A DNA stretch of 21,009 bases from Thermoanaerobacter sp049701115. GTDB lineage: Bacteria; Bacillota; Thermoanaerobacteria; Thermoanaerobacterales; Thermoanaerobacteraceae. This document shows, in pieces, positions 9,142 through 16,116 of the stretch; position 1 is the first letter of the stretch; the number at the start of each line of letters is the position of its first letter. The stretch is taken from positions 1 to 21,009 of the forward strand of contig NZ_JBNATX010000033.1 of assembly GCF_049701115.1 (NCBI RefSeq), given 5' to 3'. Under the pieces are notes generated by a model. It saw nothing but the letters and a program-made list of their open reading frames with translations. It ran no database searches and was not told where the DNA came from. Position numbers and translations under genes: made by a program.

Positions 9142-9381
9142 AAAATAAAAAATCCTCCGTCATAGGACGAAGAATTCCGCGGTACCACCTATCTTAACAC
9201 CTCTTAAAGGTGTTCCCTCATTTCAGATAACGGTCTCCCGGCAATGCCTACTATTGGTTCAGCACGCTGCTCCGGAGGGAACTTCCATTATCTACCTGTC
9301 AATGGCGCTCTCAGTCTTCGGCGCCATCTCCCTGTGACCCTCGATAATGTACTTTACTCCTTCATCGCATTTAGCTGTTTT
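9142..9381 (-). promoter_or_regulatory. T-box riboswitch controlling pheST (Phe, specifier UUC)
   Basis: The leader contains the T-box core AGGTGGTACCGCGG (9177-9190), whose UGGU would pair with the ACCA end of uncharged tRNA-Phe; the tRNA-Phe gene in this window does end in ACCA. A terminator hairpin follows (arms 9151-9161 and 9166-9176, with several G-U pairs) and then a U-rich run. In Stem I, CATTATC pairs with GATAATG; on the 3' side the sequence GAAG is followed by TTC at 9279-9281, then CTCC pairing with GGAG. TTC is a Phe codon, so the specifier agrees with the downstream gene. Stem I also has a GC-rich apical hairpin. Confidence 0.95.
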
Positions 9382-9387
9382 TTTTAG

Positions 9388-9416
9388 ATTATACCATCTC
9401 ATTTATTTTTTATCAA
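9388..9416 (-). promoter_or_regulatory. Sigma-A promoter of the pheST T-box leader
   Basis: The minus strand has TTGATA (9411-9416), a 17-base spacer and TATAAT (9388-9393). The -10 box is perfect and the -35 box differs at one position. The -35 box lies inside the last codons of the upstream methyltransferase gene. Expected transcription start is near 9381. Confidence 0.85.
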
Positions 9417-10160
9417 CCTCTGCCTTTGAGATTCGTATAAAAATATCGCTGCTGCTATAGAAACATTTAACGACTCCGCCTTTCCTGTCATAGGAATTTT
9501 TATAAAATCATCCACGCAGGATAAAGAGCTAACTCCCCTTGCTTCATTCCCCAAAACGAAAGCAACCCCTTCTTTTAAATCAAATTCATGCACAAAACTC
9601 TCTGCTTTAAGGTGGGTTGCAAACACTTTAATACCCTTTTCCTTCAGTTTAAATAAAACATCCTCGGAAGTCGCAACCACGGGAATGTGGAAAATAGATC
9701 CCATAGAAGCTCTCAAAACCTTGGGGTTATATATGTCAACAGAATTATTTATTGTAAAGACAGCATCAACCCCAAAAGCATCAGCTGTTCTTATGATTGT
9801 CCCAAGATTGCCCGGATCCTGAATATTATCCGCTACAATGAATACACCCTCTTCTTTTATTAAATCCTCTACTCTAAACTCTGGCATTCTCACAACCGCC
9901 ATTACTTTTTGAGGGGTCACTGTATCGCTTATTTTTTTAAAAAGACCATCTTTAATGCGTATAAGTTTAAAATTTCCTCTATAGTCGAGGTTCACATGTT
10001 CTCCTACTATCACATATTCAACTTTAAAACGACTATTCAAAGCTTCTTTTACACTATTTACACCTTCGACAAAAAATAATCCCTCTTCATATCTCCCCTT
10101 TTTCTCTCTGAGCTTTTTTATCTTTTTTATCAAACTATTATCTTCACTCGTTATTAGCAT
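9399..10160 (-). CDS. SpoU/TrmH (SPOUT) family RNA 2'-O-ribose methyltransferase
   Basis: A protein of about 253 residues that should transfer a methyl group from S-adenosylmethionine to a ribose 2'-OH in RNA. The N-terminal substrate-binding part shows EEGLFFVEGVNSVKEAL; the SPOUT knot has motif 1 NIQDPGNLGTIIRTADAFG, motif 2 FVLGNEARGVS and motif 3 IPMTGKAESLNVSIAAAI. These fit the TrmH/RlmB class. In B. subtilis the related ysgA, reported to methylate 23S rRNA G2553, also lies just upstream of pheS, so orthology is likely but unproven. The open frame extends to a GTG at 10196, but that codon lies in the rplT terminator hairpin, so I chose ATG at 10160. Its ribosome site is weak (GAAGTGGTAGG region). 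No clear promoter is seen between rplT and this gene. Confidence 0.9.
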   Translation of the reverse strand: MLITSEDNSLIKKIKKLREKKGRYEEGLFFVEGVNSVKEALNSRFKVEYVIVGEHVNLDYRGNFKLIRIKDGLFKKISDTVTPQKVMAVVRMPEFRVEDLIKEEGVFIVADNIQDPGNLGTIIRTADAFGVDAVFTINNSVDIYNPKVLRASMGSIFHIPVVATSEDVLFKLKEKGIKVFATHLKAESFVHEFDLKEGVAFVLGNEARGVSSLSCVDDFIKIPMTGKAESLNVSIAAAIFLYESQRQRLIKNK

Positions 10161-10188
10161 GCCTACCACTTCTTTTATATTAAAGCAA

Positions 10189-10210
10189 AAGGCCACATAA
10201 AATTGGCCTT
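10189..10210 (-). terminator. Terminator after rplT
   Basis: On the minus strand AAGGCCA (10204-10210) and TGGCCTT (10189-10195) form a 7-bp stem with an 8-base loop, followed by a T-rich stretch. It overlaps the rplT stop codon. It separates the ribosomal operon from the methyltransferase gene, although partial readthrough is plausible. Confidence 0.75.
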
Positions 10211-10568
10211 ATGCGTTTAAATGCTGTTTTGCTATGTTGACTAACTCTGCAAACCCCTTTTCATCCTTTATAGCCATTTCTGAAAGCATTTTTCTATTGA
10301 TTTCTATACCAGCTTTTTTGAGGCCATTTATAAACCTGCTATAAGAGATGCCATGAGCTCTAGCAGCAGCGTTGATTCTAGTAATCCAGAGCCTTCTGAA
10401 GTCCCTTTTCCTCAATTTTCTTCCGATGTACGCATACATTAAAGACTTCATTACGGCTTGATTAGCAACTCTGAAGAGTTTGCTCTTTGCACCCCAATAT
10501 CCTTTTGCAAGTTTTAAAATTTTTTTATGCCTTCTCCTTGTTACTTTTCCAGATTTTACTCTAGCCAT
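10209..10568 (-). CDS. rplT: Large ribosomal subunit protein bL20
   Basis: A 119-residue, very basic protein of normal length. The N-terminal RNA-threading tail reads MARVKSGKVTRRRHKKILKL, followed by GYWGAKSKLFRVANQAVMK and the globular part with LWITRINAAARAHGISYSRF. L20 is an early assembly protein that binds 23S rRNA; in bacteria it also represses its own operon by binding the leader RNA. The ATG is preceded by AGGAGG at a good distance. It is the last gene of infC-rpmI-rplT, 18 bases after rpmI, and is followed by a terminator. Confidence 0.99.
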   Translation of the reverse strand: MARVKSGKVTRRRHKKILKLAKGYWGAKSKLFRVANQAVMKSLMYAYIGRKLRKRDFRRLWITRINAAARAHGISYSRFINGLKKAGIEINRKMLSEMAIKDEKGFAELVNIAKQHLNA

Positions 10569-10586
10569 TTTTAAAACCTCCTAATT

Positions 10587-10790
10587 TTATGAATATGGTA
10601 AAAGTTTTTTAATAGTCTTAGCACTTGTCCCTTCCAGATACGTAGCTTTTCTTAATCTTCTCTTCCTTTTTGCATTCTTATGAGTCAAAAGGTGACTCTT
10701 ATAAGCCTTCATTCTTTTCACTTTGCCTGATTTTAATACCTTAAATCTCTTCGCTGCTCCTCTATGGGTTTTCATTTTCATTTTTGCCAT
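10587..10790 (-). CDS. rpmI: Large ribosomal subunit protein bL35
   Basis: A 67-residue basic protein of normal length for bL35. The conserved pattern KMKTHRGAAKRFKVLKSGKVK is followed by SHLLTHKNAKRKRRLRK and the C-terminal IKKLLPYS. It is a structural protein of the 50S subunit. The ATG has an AGGAGGA site upstream, partly overlapping the 15-base gap after infC. It lies between infC and rplT and shares their leader control. Confidence 0.99.
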   Translation of the reverse strand: MAKMKMKTHRGAAKRFKVLKSGKVKRMKAYKSHLLTHKNAKRKRRLRKATYLEGTSAKTIKKLLPYS

Positions 10791-10805
10791 AGTTATCCTC
10801 CTCTT

Positions 10806-11321
10806 CTACTGTTTTTTAGGTGCTATTACCATCATCATATTGCGCCCATCCATGCTCGGCTCTTTTTCTATACTGCCGTATTCTCTCAATTCCTCGGCAA
10901 AACGCTTCAAAAGATCCTCTGCCAAGGAGGTGTGGGCAGCTTCTCTTCCCCTAAATCTTATGGTAACCTTCACCTTGTCCCCATCTTTTAAAAACTTAAT
11001 AGCACTTTTTAATTTGACTCCAAAGTCATGATCTTCTATGTTAGGAGTCATTCTTATCTCTTTCACATTTATTATCTTTTGTTTCTTTTTTGCTTCTTTT
11101 TCTCTCTTGCTGAGCTCATATCTAAATTTGCCAAAATCCATTAACTTGCAAACAGGGGGATTGGCATTGGGTACAATCTTTACAAGGTCCAAATGCCTCT
11201 CCTGCGCAATTTTGTAAGCTTCCTTGGCAGACATTATTCCTATCTGCTTGCCATCCTGATCGATTAATCTGACCTCTTTATCCCTAATCTGCTCATTTAC
11301 CTGAAAATCACGATGGTTAAT
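10806..11321 (-). CDS. infC: Translation initiation factor IF-3, ATT start
   Basis: A protein of about 171 residues. IF-3 binds the 30S subunit, keeps 50S off and checks start-codon pairing. The N-terminal domain begins NHRDFQVNEQIRDKEVRLID; the linker and C-terminal domain contain VKEIRMTPNIEDHDFGVKLK and VTIRFRGREAAH. The open frame continues 20 codons upstream to an ATG at 11381, but that stretch is made of the leader terminator and ribosome site. I place the start at ATT (11319-11321): AGGAGG at 11331-11336 stands 9 bases before it, and the protein then begins where IF-3 proteins normally begin. Rare AUU-type starts are the known basis of infC autoregulation in other bacteria. It is the first gene of the operon. 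Confidence 0.97.
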   Translation of the reverse strand: MNHRDFQVNEQIRDKEVRLIDQDGKQIGIMSAKEAYKIAQERHLDLVKIVPNANPPVCKLMDFGKFRYELSKREKEAKKKQKIINVKEIRMTPNIEDHDFGVKLKSAIKFLKDGDKVKVTIRFRGREAAHTSLAEDLLKRFAEELREYGSIEKEPSMDGRNMMMVIAPKKQ

Positions 11322-11344
11322 AAATACACACCTCCTAAAAATTT

Positions 11345-11460
11345 TCAAAAATAAAAGCGGGTATACACCCGCTTCTTCCACTATGCCAATTTTACCTTGC
11401 TTGAAGAAACCTTTCTGCCTTGTGGCGAAAGGTGAGAAGCGGGCGCTTCTACTTACTTGC
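11345..11460 (-). promoter_or_regulatory. infC-rpmI-rplT leader (L20-leader type attenuator)
   Basis: The transcribed leader of about 140 bases holds three structures. First is a hairpin of AGAAGC and GCTTCT around GCCC (11435-11450). Second is CCTTTC/GAAAGG enclosing GCC-ACAA-GGC (11410-11432). Third is a terminator AAGCGGGT-GTAT-ACCCGCTT (11355-11374) followed by TTATTTTT. The sequence CCCGCTTCT in the first hairpin is complementary to AGAAGCGGG leading into the terminator's left arm, so an antiterminator could form instead. Position and build fit the Firmicute L20 leader, where L20 binding favours termination; the L20 contact itself is inferred. Confidence 0.85.
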
Positions 11461-11466
11461 TTTTTT

Positions 11467-11495
11467 AGTTTATCACTATTTTATTTTTTTGTCAA
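11467..11495 (-). promoter_or_regulatory. Sigma-A promoter of infC-rpmI-rplT
   Basis: The minus strand has TTGACA (11490-11495), a 17-base spacer and TAAACT (11467-11472). The -35 box is perfect and the -10 box matches four of six positions. It begins only a few bases after the aroC stop; no terminator separates them. Expected start is near 11460. Confidence 0.8.
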
Positions 11496-11501
11496 TAAAT
11501 T

Positions 11502-12554
11502 TTAAAAACCCCAGACATATTCTTTATAAGCCTCATAGTTTCTTTTTACTTCTTCCATAGAATCTCCTCCGAATTTTTTTAAACACTCATCAGCAATAGC
11601 CCATGCACATACGGCTTCGATCACACAGGCTGCAGCTTCTACAGCAGTTACGTCTGACCTTTCATAAGCAGCTTTCGTCTTTTCCTTTGTAATCATGTCG
11701 ACAGAGTCCAATGGTTTTAAAAGAGTAGGAATTGGTTTCATTGCAGCCCTTATTACAATAGGACTCCCATTCGAAATTCCTCCCTCAATTCCTCCAGCAT
11801 TATTTGTTTTTCTATAAAAACCTCTATCCTTTTCGTAATATATCTCATCATGCACCATGGAACCAGGAAGTTTGGAAGCCTCAAATCCCAACCCAAATTC
11901 CACACCTTTTATTCCCTGCACACTCATAACATGATAAGCAAGAATTGCATCTAGCTTTCGATCCCATTGTGTATGACTCCCCAGGCCAACAGGTACACCC
12001 TCAATTACAACCTCTATTATCCCCCCCAGAGTATCTCCTTCTTTTTTCGCCCTTTCAATGAGTCTCTTCCACTTTTCTTCTCTTTTTGCCCCTCCAATCT
12101 CCAAAATCTTGCTTTTTAAGTATATATCCAACTCTTTTAAAAAAATCTTAGCAACACTTCCAACCGCCACCCTTACCGCCGTCTCCCTAGCACTAGCTCT
12201 TTCCAATATATTTCTTATATCTTTTTGGTTATACTTAATACAGCCGGGTAGGTCCGCGTGACCTGGACGGGGCTTTGTAACAGCAGGGATTTCCTTATCC
12301 TTCCAGTTTTTATAATCTCTATTTCTAATCTCCATTGCAAGAGGAGCACCAGTGGTCCTCCCATCTCTTATTCCGCTTATTATGTGTATTTTGTCTTTTT
12401 CAATAGCCATTCTTCCGCCTCTGCCATAGCCTTTTTGTCTTCTCTCAAGTTCTTTATTTATAAATTCTATGTCAATAAAAAGGTTTGAAGGAAGCCCTTC
12501 TATAATGGCAATCAAAGCTTCGCCATGGGATTCTCCAGCCGTAAGATATCTCAT
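11502..12554 (-). CDS. aroC: Chorismate synthase
   Basis: A 350-residue cytosolic enzyme that converts 5-enolpyruvylshikimate 3-phosphate to chorismate, the last shared step to Phe, Tyr, Trp and folate; it needs reduced FMN. Family motifs are present: RYLTAGESHGEALIAIIEG at the N-terminus, the ERRQKGYGRGGRM segment, the PGHADLPG and RASARETAVRVAVG segments, and the C-terminal RSDVTAVEAAACVIEAV. The length is slightly under the E. coli protein but complete. The ATG overlaps the stop of the MFS gene as ATGA and has AGGGGGA upstream. No other aro genes are in the window. No terminator follows; the infC promoter begins at once. Confidence 0.98.
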   Translation of the reverse strand: MRYLTAGESHGEALIAIIEGLPSNLFIDIEFINKELERRQKGYGRGGRMAIEKDKIHIISGIRDGRTTGAPLAMEIRNRDYKNWKDKEIPAVTKPRPGHADLPGCIKYNQKDIRNILERASARETAVRVAVGSVAKIFLKELDIYLKSKILEIGGAKREEKWKRLIERAKKEGDTLGGIIEVVIEGVPVGLGSHTQWDRKLDAILAYHVMSVQGIKGVEFGLGFEASKLPGSMVHDEIYYEKDRGFYRKTNNAGGIEGGISNGSPIVIRAAMKPIPTLLKPLDSVDMITKEKTKAAYERSDVTAVEAAACVIEAVCAWAIADECLKKFGGDSMEEVKRNYEAYKEYVWGF

Positions 12555-13798
12555 CTTATTCCCCCTATCCTTTCTTCTTCTTCAATTTTCTCCTCATAGG
12601 ATGCCACTACAAAGTAAAGAAGACTTACAAGAATTCTCAGTGCGCCTGTAAACAACATAAAGGTAACATAACCCATCTTTGTATAAAGCCACATCCCAAC
12701 AACAGGAGAAATAAAAGCAGCTATCTGGGTTATAAAAGTGAAAACCCCTATATAAGTCATTTTCTCCGATCCTGGAGGCAAAAGTTCTAAAAGCCAGTTT
12801 AATAAAAGCATGTTGTAGCCGCCTACCGCTATCCCACCAAAAAAGTCATAAACCGCCCCAACATATAAGTTCTTTGCTGTAGCCCACATGATAGGTATAA
12901 AGCCTATTAAAAGTGCGCTTAATGCTACAGCATATCCATTTCCCCTCTTATTTGACAAATCAGCCCACCTATAAAAAGCTATGATTGACCCTATCGACGA
13001 TACAATAGTAAAGATACTCATCCAGGCGTTATTAGCGTGAAGATAATTGACTTTATAGATTGTAAAAATAGGCCATGCCATCATCCACACAAAATAATAC
13101 AAAAAAGAAGTGGCATTAAAATAGATAAACTTTTTACTCTCAAACATATTTTTAAAAGCTTGAGCAAAATTGCTCTCTTCTTTTTTCTCCCTTTTGACTA
13201 CGTGAAACCTTGAAAAATAGTAGGCTTCTATTAATCCAAATATAAAAGCCACAGTAAAAATAATTTGATAATTCCATGGAAATTTTATTATGTCAAGAAG
13301 CCAACCAGTAAGAAGCACCACTATCGTCCCTACAATAGTGGTCCAAAAGTTTCTATCCGCAAAAACCCTGCTTCTATACTCCTGAGGTATTAACTCGCTC
13401 ATAAACGACTGCCAGCACATTCCAACAGTAACAGAAGGCAAGTTCATAAGTCCTACAAGCAATACCACCATCCATGGCTGAATATCTTTTCTAAACAAAG
13501 GAGCCAATGCCAATAAAAAATAAAATGTTCTCGCCACATATAAAGTCACGTAAGAGAACTTATGAACATTGTCTAGCCTGTTGATCAAATAGGTTACAGG
13601 AATAACTGAAATTACTACCATAAGGGCGGGAAGCGAATTTAAAAGAGAAACCTGAAAGTCATTTGCCCCCAATTTTATAGCATATATTCCAATAAAAGGA
13701 TTTACCATATTAAAACCTATAGCCCAGGCTATTCCGTTAAAAAGGTTCATACGCACATTATGACGGAGATTCCTATAAACTTCTATATTTTTCCTCAT
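12551..13798 (-). CDS. Major facilitator superfamily transporter
   Basis: An integral membrane protein of about 415 residues with roughly 12 hydrophobic segments in two halves joined by a charged loop (VVKREKKEESNFAQAF, near residue 210). The N-terminal half has a long helix pair (GIAWAIGFNMVNPFIGIYAIKLG) and the loop MSELIPQEYRSRVFADRNF, which resembles the MFS loop between helices. The substrate cannot be read from the sequence. An upstream GTG at 13813 is open, but ATG at 13798 has GAAGGG seven bases ahead and is preferred. Its stop overlaps the aroC start (ATGA), so the two are probably translationally coupled. It lies just past the thrS terminator, with no convincing promoter of its own. 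Confidence 0.88.
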   Translation of the reverse strand: MRKNIEVYRNLRHNVRMNLFNGIAWAIGFNMVNPFIGIYAIKLGANDFQVSLLNSLPALMVVISVIPVTYLINRLDNVHKFSYVTLYVARTFYFLLALAPLFRKDIQPWMVVLLVGLMNLPSVTVGMCWQSFMSELIPQEYRSRVFADRNFWTTIVGTIVVLLTGWLLDIIKFPWNYQIIFTVAFIFGLIEAYYFSRFHVVKREKKEESNFAQAFKNMFESKKFIYFNATSFLYYFVWMMAWPIFTIYKVNYLHANNAWMSIFTIVSSIGSIIAFYRWADLSNKRGNGYAVALSALLIGFIPIMWATAKNLYVGAVYDFFGGIAVGGYNMLLLNWLLELLPPGSEKMTYIGVFTFITQIAAFISPVVGMWLYTKMGYVTFMLFTGALRILVSLLYFVVASYEEKIEEEERIGGIR

Positions 13799-13865
13799 GT
13801 CCCTTCCCTTCACCGTAAAGTATTTTTAATTTTAGCTTACCATGTTTTTAAAATTCTTTCAAGAA

Positions 13866-13901
13866 ATCAAAATGTCCCTTTTCAAAAAGGGACATTTTGA
13901 T
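13866..13901. terminator. Long palindromic terminator after thrS
   Basis: A near-perfect 36-base palindrome centred on 13883 pairs 13866-13882 with 13885-13901; the practical loop is TTCAAA. The stem contains the GC block TGTCCC/GGGACA flanked by A- and T-runs, so it could terminate in either direction. It starts two bases before the thrS stop codon. Confidence 0.85.
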
Positions 13902-13902
13902 T

Positions 13903-15807
13903 TTAAAGAGCTTTTGTAGCTATCTCTTTCAGAATTTTTTCTATGAAATTATCCAGCGAAACTGGCCCCAAATCCCCATCTTTCCTGGACCTTAATGAGA
14001 CATTTCCTTCTTCTACTTCCTTATCTCCGACAATCAACATGTAAGGAATTTTCTGAACCTGTGCTTCCCTTATCTTATATCCTATCTTTTCATTTCTGTC
14101 ATCCAGCTCTACCCTTATATCATGCTCCTGTAAGCGTTCATACACTTTTCTAGCATACTCATGGTGTTTCTCAGAAATAGGTAAAACTCTAACCTGCACA
14201 GGCGCTAACCATGTAGGAAAAGCTCCCGCAAAATGTTCCGTTAAAATTCCAATAAACCTTTCTATACTTCCATAAATCACCCTGTGAAGCATAATGGGTC
14301 TGTGTTTTTCTCCGTCCGGCCCTATATATTCCAGTTCAAACCTTTCCGGCATCTGGAAATCCAGCTGAATAGTACCACACTGCCAGGTACGACCTATACT
14401 GTCCTTTAAATGGAAATCTATCTTAGGTCCGTAAAAAGCTCCTTCTCCTTCATTTACTTTGTAAGGCAAGTTAGCCCTTTTAAGCGCAGAAATTAAGGCA
14501 TTTGTAGCAAGTTCCCATTCTTCATCCGTTCCCATAGAATTTTCTGGCCTTGTAGAGAGTTCCACATGATATTCGAAGCCAAATATCTTGTAGAAATAAT
14601 CGACAAGCTCTATTACTCCCAGTATTTCGTCCTCTACTTGCTCCGGCGTCATGAAAAGGTGAGCATCATCTTGTGTAAAACTTCTTACTCTCATAAGGCC
14701 ATGTAATACTCCAGAAAGCTCATGCCTGTGAACTAATCCTAATTCGCAAAGTCTTAAAGGCAAATCTCTATAACTGTGAAGAGTTGACTTATAAACCAAC
14801 ATTGCTCCCGGACAGTTCATCGGTTTTATAGCATAGGTCTGCCCATCAATTTGCGTAAAGTACATGTTTTCCTTATAGTGGTCCCAGTGTCCAGATCTTC
14901 TCCAAAGTTCCTCATTTAAAATTATTGGAGTCCTTATCTCCTGGTATCCCCTCTTTATATGTTCTTTTCTCCAAAAATCCTCTAATATATTCCTTATAAT
15001 CATGCCTTTCGGATGGAAAAATGGAAAACCAGGTCCTTCAGGCTGAATGCTGAACAAATCAAGCTCCCTACCTAATTTCCTGTGATCCCTTTTTTTAGCC
15101 TCTTCTATCATGTGTAAATACTCGTCTAACATGCTCTTTTTGGGAAAACTTATCCCGTATATCCTCTGGAGCATCTTGTTTTTTTCGTCACCTTTCCAAT
15201 AGGCACCAGCTACGGAAAGCAGTTTAACTACTTTTACCATACCCGTAGAGGGGAGATGCGGTCCTGCACATAGGTCCACAAATTCTCCCTGTTTATAGAA
15301 AGAAATCTCTTCTCCTTCAGGTATCTCCTCAATCAATTCCACCTTATAAGGCTCATTCTTTTCTTTCATCAACTTTATAGCATCTTCTCTTGGCAGCACG
15401 AATCTCTCTAATTTATAGTCTTCTTTTATAATCTTATTCATTTCCTCTTCTATAGCTTCAAAATCTTCAGTCGTAAAAGGCCTGTCCGTATCAAAATCAT
15501 AATAAAAACCGTTATCTATGGCGGGTCCAATAGCTAATTTTACATCTTTAAAAAGCCTTTTTACAGCTTGAGCGAGAATATGAGAAGAAGTGTGCCAGTA
15601 GATCTTTTTACCCTCCTCATCTTCGAAAGTCAAAATCTCCAATTCACCATCTTCCTCAATCTTCGTATTAAGCTCTACTATTTTCCCATTAAATTTTCCT
15701 CCAACTGCTTCCTTTGCGAGCTTTTCACTTATGCTTTTTGCAATCTCATATACAGTCATTCCTTTTTCAAACTCTCTTTTTGTCCCATCTTTTAAAGTAA
15801 TTATCAT
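13903..15807 (-). CDS. thrS: Threonine--tRNA ligase
   Basis: A 634-residue class II synthetase with all domains: an N-terminal TGS domain (1-60); the editing domain with HTSSH (H72, H76) and CAGPH (C180, H184), which matches the zinc-like site that removes Ser from tRNA-Thr; the catalytic core with NCPGAM, VHRHELSG and LHRVIYGSIERFIGIL supplying the zinc-binding Cys and two His; and a C-terminal anticodon-binding domain (LAPVQVRVLPISEKHHEYA). The start is ATG behind AAGGAGGG. The gene is alone in its transcription unit, between a T-box and a palindromic terminator. Sequence and length are fully typical. Confidence 0.99.
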   Translation of the reverse strand: MIITLKDGTKREFEKGMTVYEIAKSISEKLAKEAVGGKFNGKIVELNTKIEEDGELEILTFEDEEGKKIYWHTSSHILAQAVKRLFKDVKLAIGPAIDNGFYYDFDTDRPFTTEDFEAIEEEMNKIIKEDYKLERFVLPREDAIKLMKEKNEPYKVELIEEIPEGEEISFYKQGEFVDLCAGPHLPSTGMVKVVKLLSVAGAYWKGDEKNKMLQRIYGISFPKKSMLDEYLHMIEEAKKRDHRKLGRELDLFSIQPEGPGFPFFHPKGMIIRNILEDFWRKEHIKRGYQEIRTPIILNEELWRRSGHWDHYKENMYFTQIDGQTYAIKPMNCPGAMLVYKSTLHSYRDLPLRLCELGLVHRHELSGVLHGLMRVRSFTQDDAHLFMTPEQVEDEILGVIELVDYFYKIFGFEYHVELSTRPENSMGTDEEWELATNALISALKRANLPYKVNEGEGAFYGPKIDFHLKDSIGRTWQCGTIQLDFQMPERFELEYIGPDGEKHRPIMLHRVIYGSIERFIGILTEHFAGAFPTWLAPVQVRVLPISEKHHEYARKVYERLQEHDIRVELDDRNEKIGYKIREAQVQKIPYMLIVGDKEVEEGNVSLRSRKDGDLGPVSLDNFIEKILKEIATKAL

Positions 15808-15849
15808 TGCCTTACCCTCCTTCGTAATAAATTTTTTACGATTTTTTAA

Positions 15850-16073
15850 ATAAAAAACCTCTTACCCCGTAAAGAGGCAGAGGTTATCTGCGGTTCCACT
15901 CTTCTTTATACTCTGGTATTATATCGGAATAACCGTTCGGATTCATCATCCGCAGCTCCGGGGTGGTCTTCGATATTCGGAACATTTGAGTGATCTCAGC
16001 CCATGTCACTCAATCTCTGTGATGTTCCTTATGAATATCTACTCTTCCCATCATTGCCTTCATATTCAATTTT
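15850..16073 (-). promoter_or_regulatory. T-box riboswitch controlling thrS (Thr, specifier ACC)
   Basis: The leader carries the T-box core AGAGTGGAACCGCAG (15888-15902); UGGA would pair with a UCCA acceptor end. A terminator hairpin follows (CCTCTTTAC, 15869-15877, with GTAAGAGG, 15858-15865, and then TTTTTT). In Stem I, GATATTC pairs with GAATATC; just 3' of it GAAG is followed by ACC at 15965-15967, a Thr codon. The relative position of GAAG plus specifier is the same as in the pheST leader. The 309-base gap between ytxC and thrS is filled by this element and its promoter. Confidence 0.95.
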
Positions 16074-16079
16074 TAATTC

Positions 16080-16108
16080 ATTATATCCCCATTAAGGGCT
16101 TTTGTCAA
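16080..16108 (-). promoter_or_regulatory. Consensus sigma-A promoter of thrS
   Basis: The minus strand reads TTGACA (16103-16108), exactly 17 bases, then TATAAT (16080-16085). Both boxes match the consensus at all six positions. It lies 9 bases beyond the ytxC stop. Expected transcription start is near 16073, directly before the T-box. Confidence 0.93.
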
Positions 16109-16116
16109 TAACTATT

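Noticed and set aside
10189..10196. GTG start of the methyltransferase at 10196
   Set aside because: It lies within the rplT terminator stem; ATG at 10160 gives the normal family N-terminus.
11322..11381. N-terminal extension of IF-3 to the ATG at 11381
   Set aside because: The extra codons encode the terminator hairpin and the AGGAGG site of the leader, and IF-3 homology begins only after the ATT.
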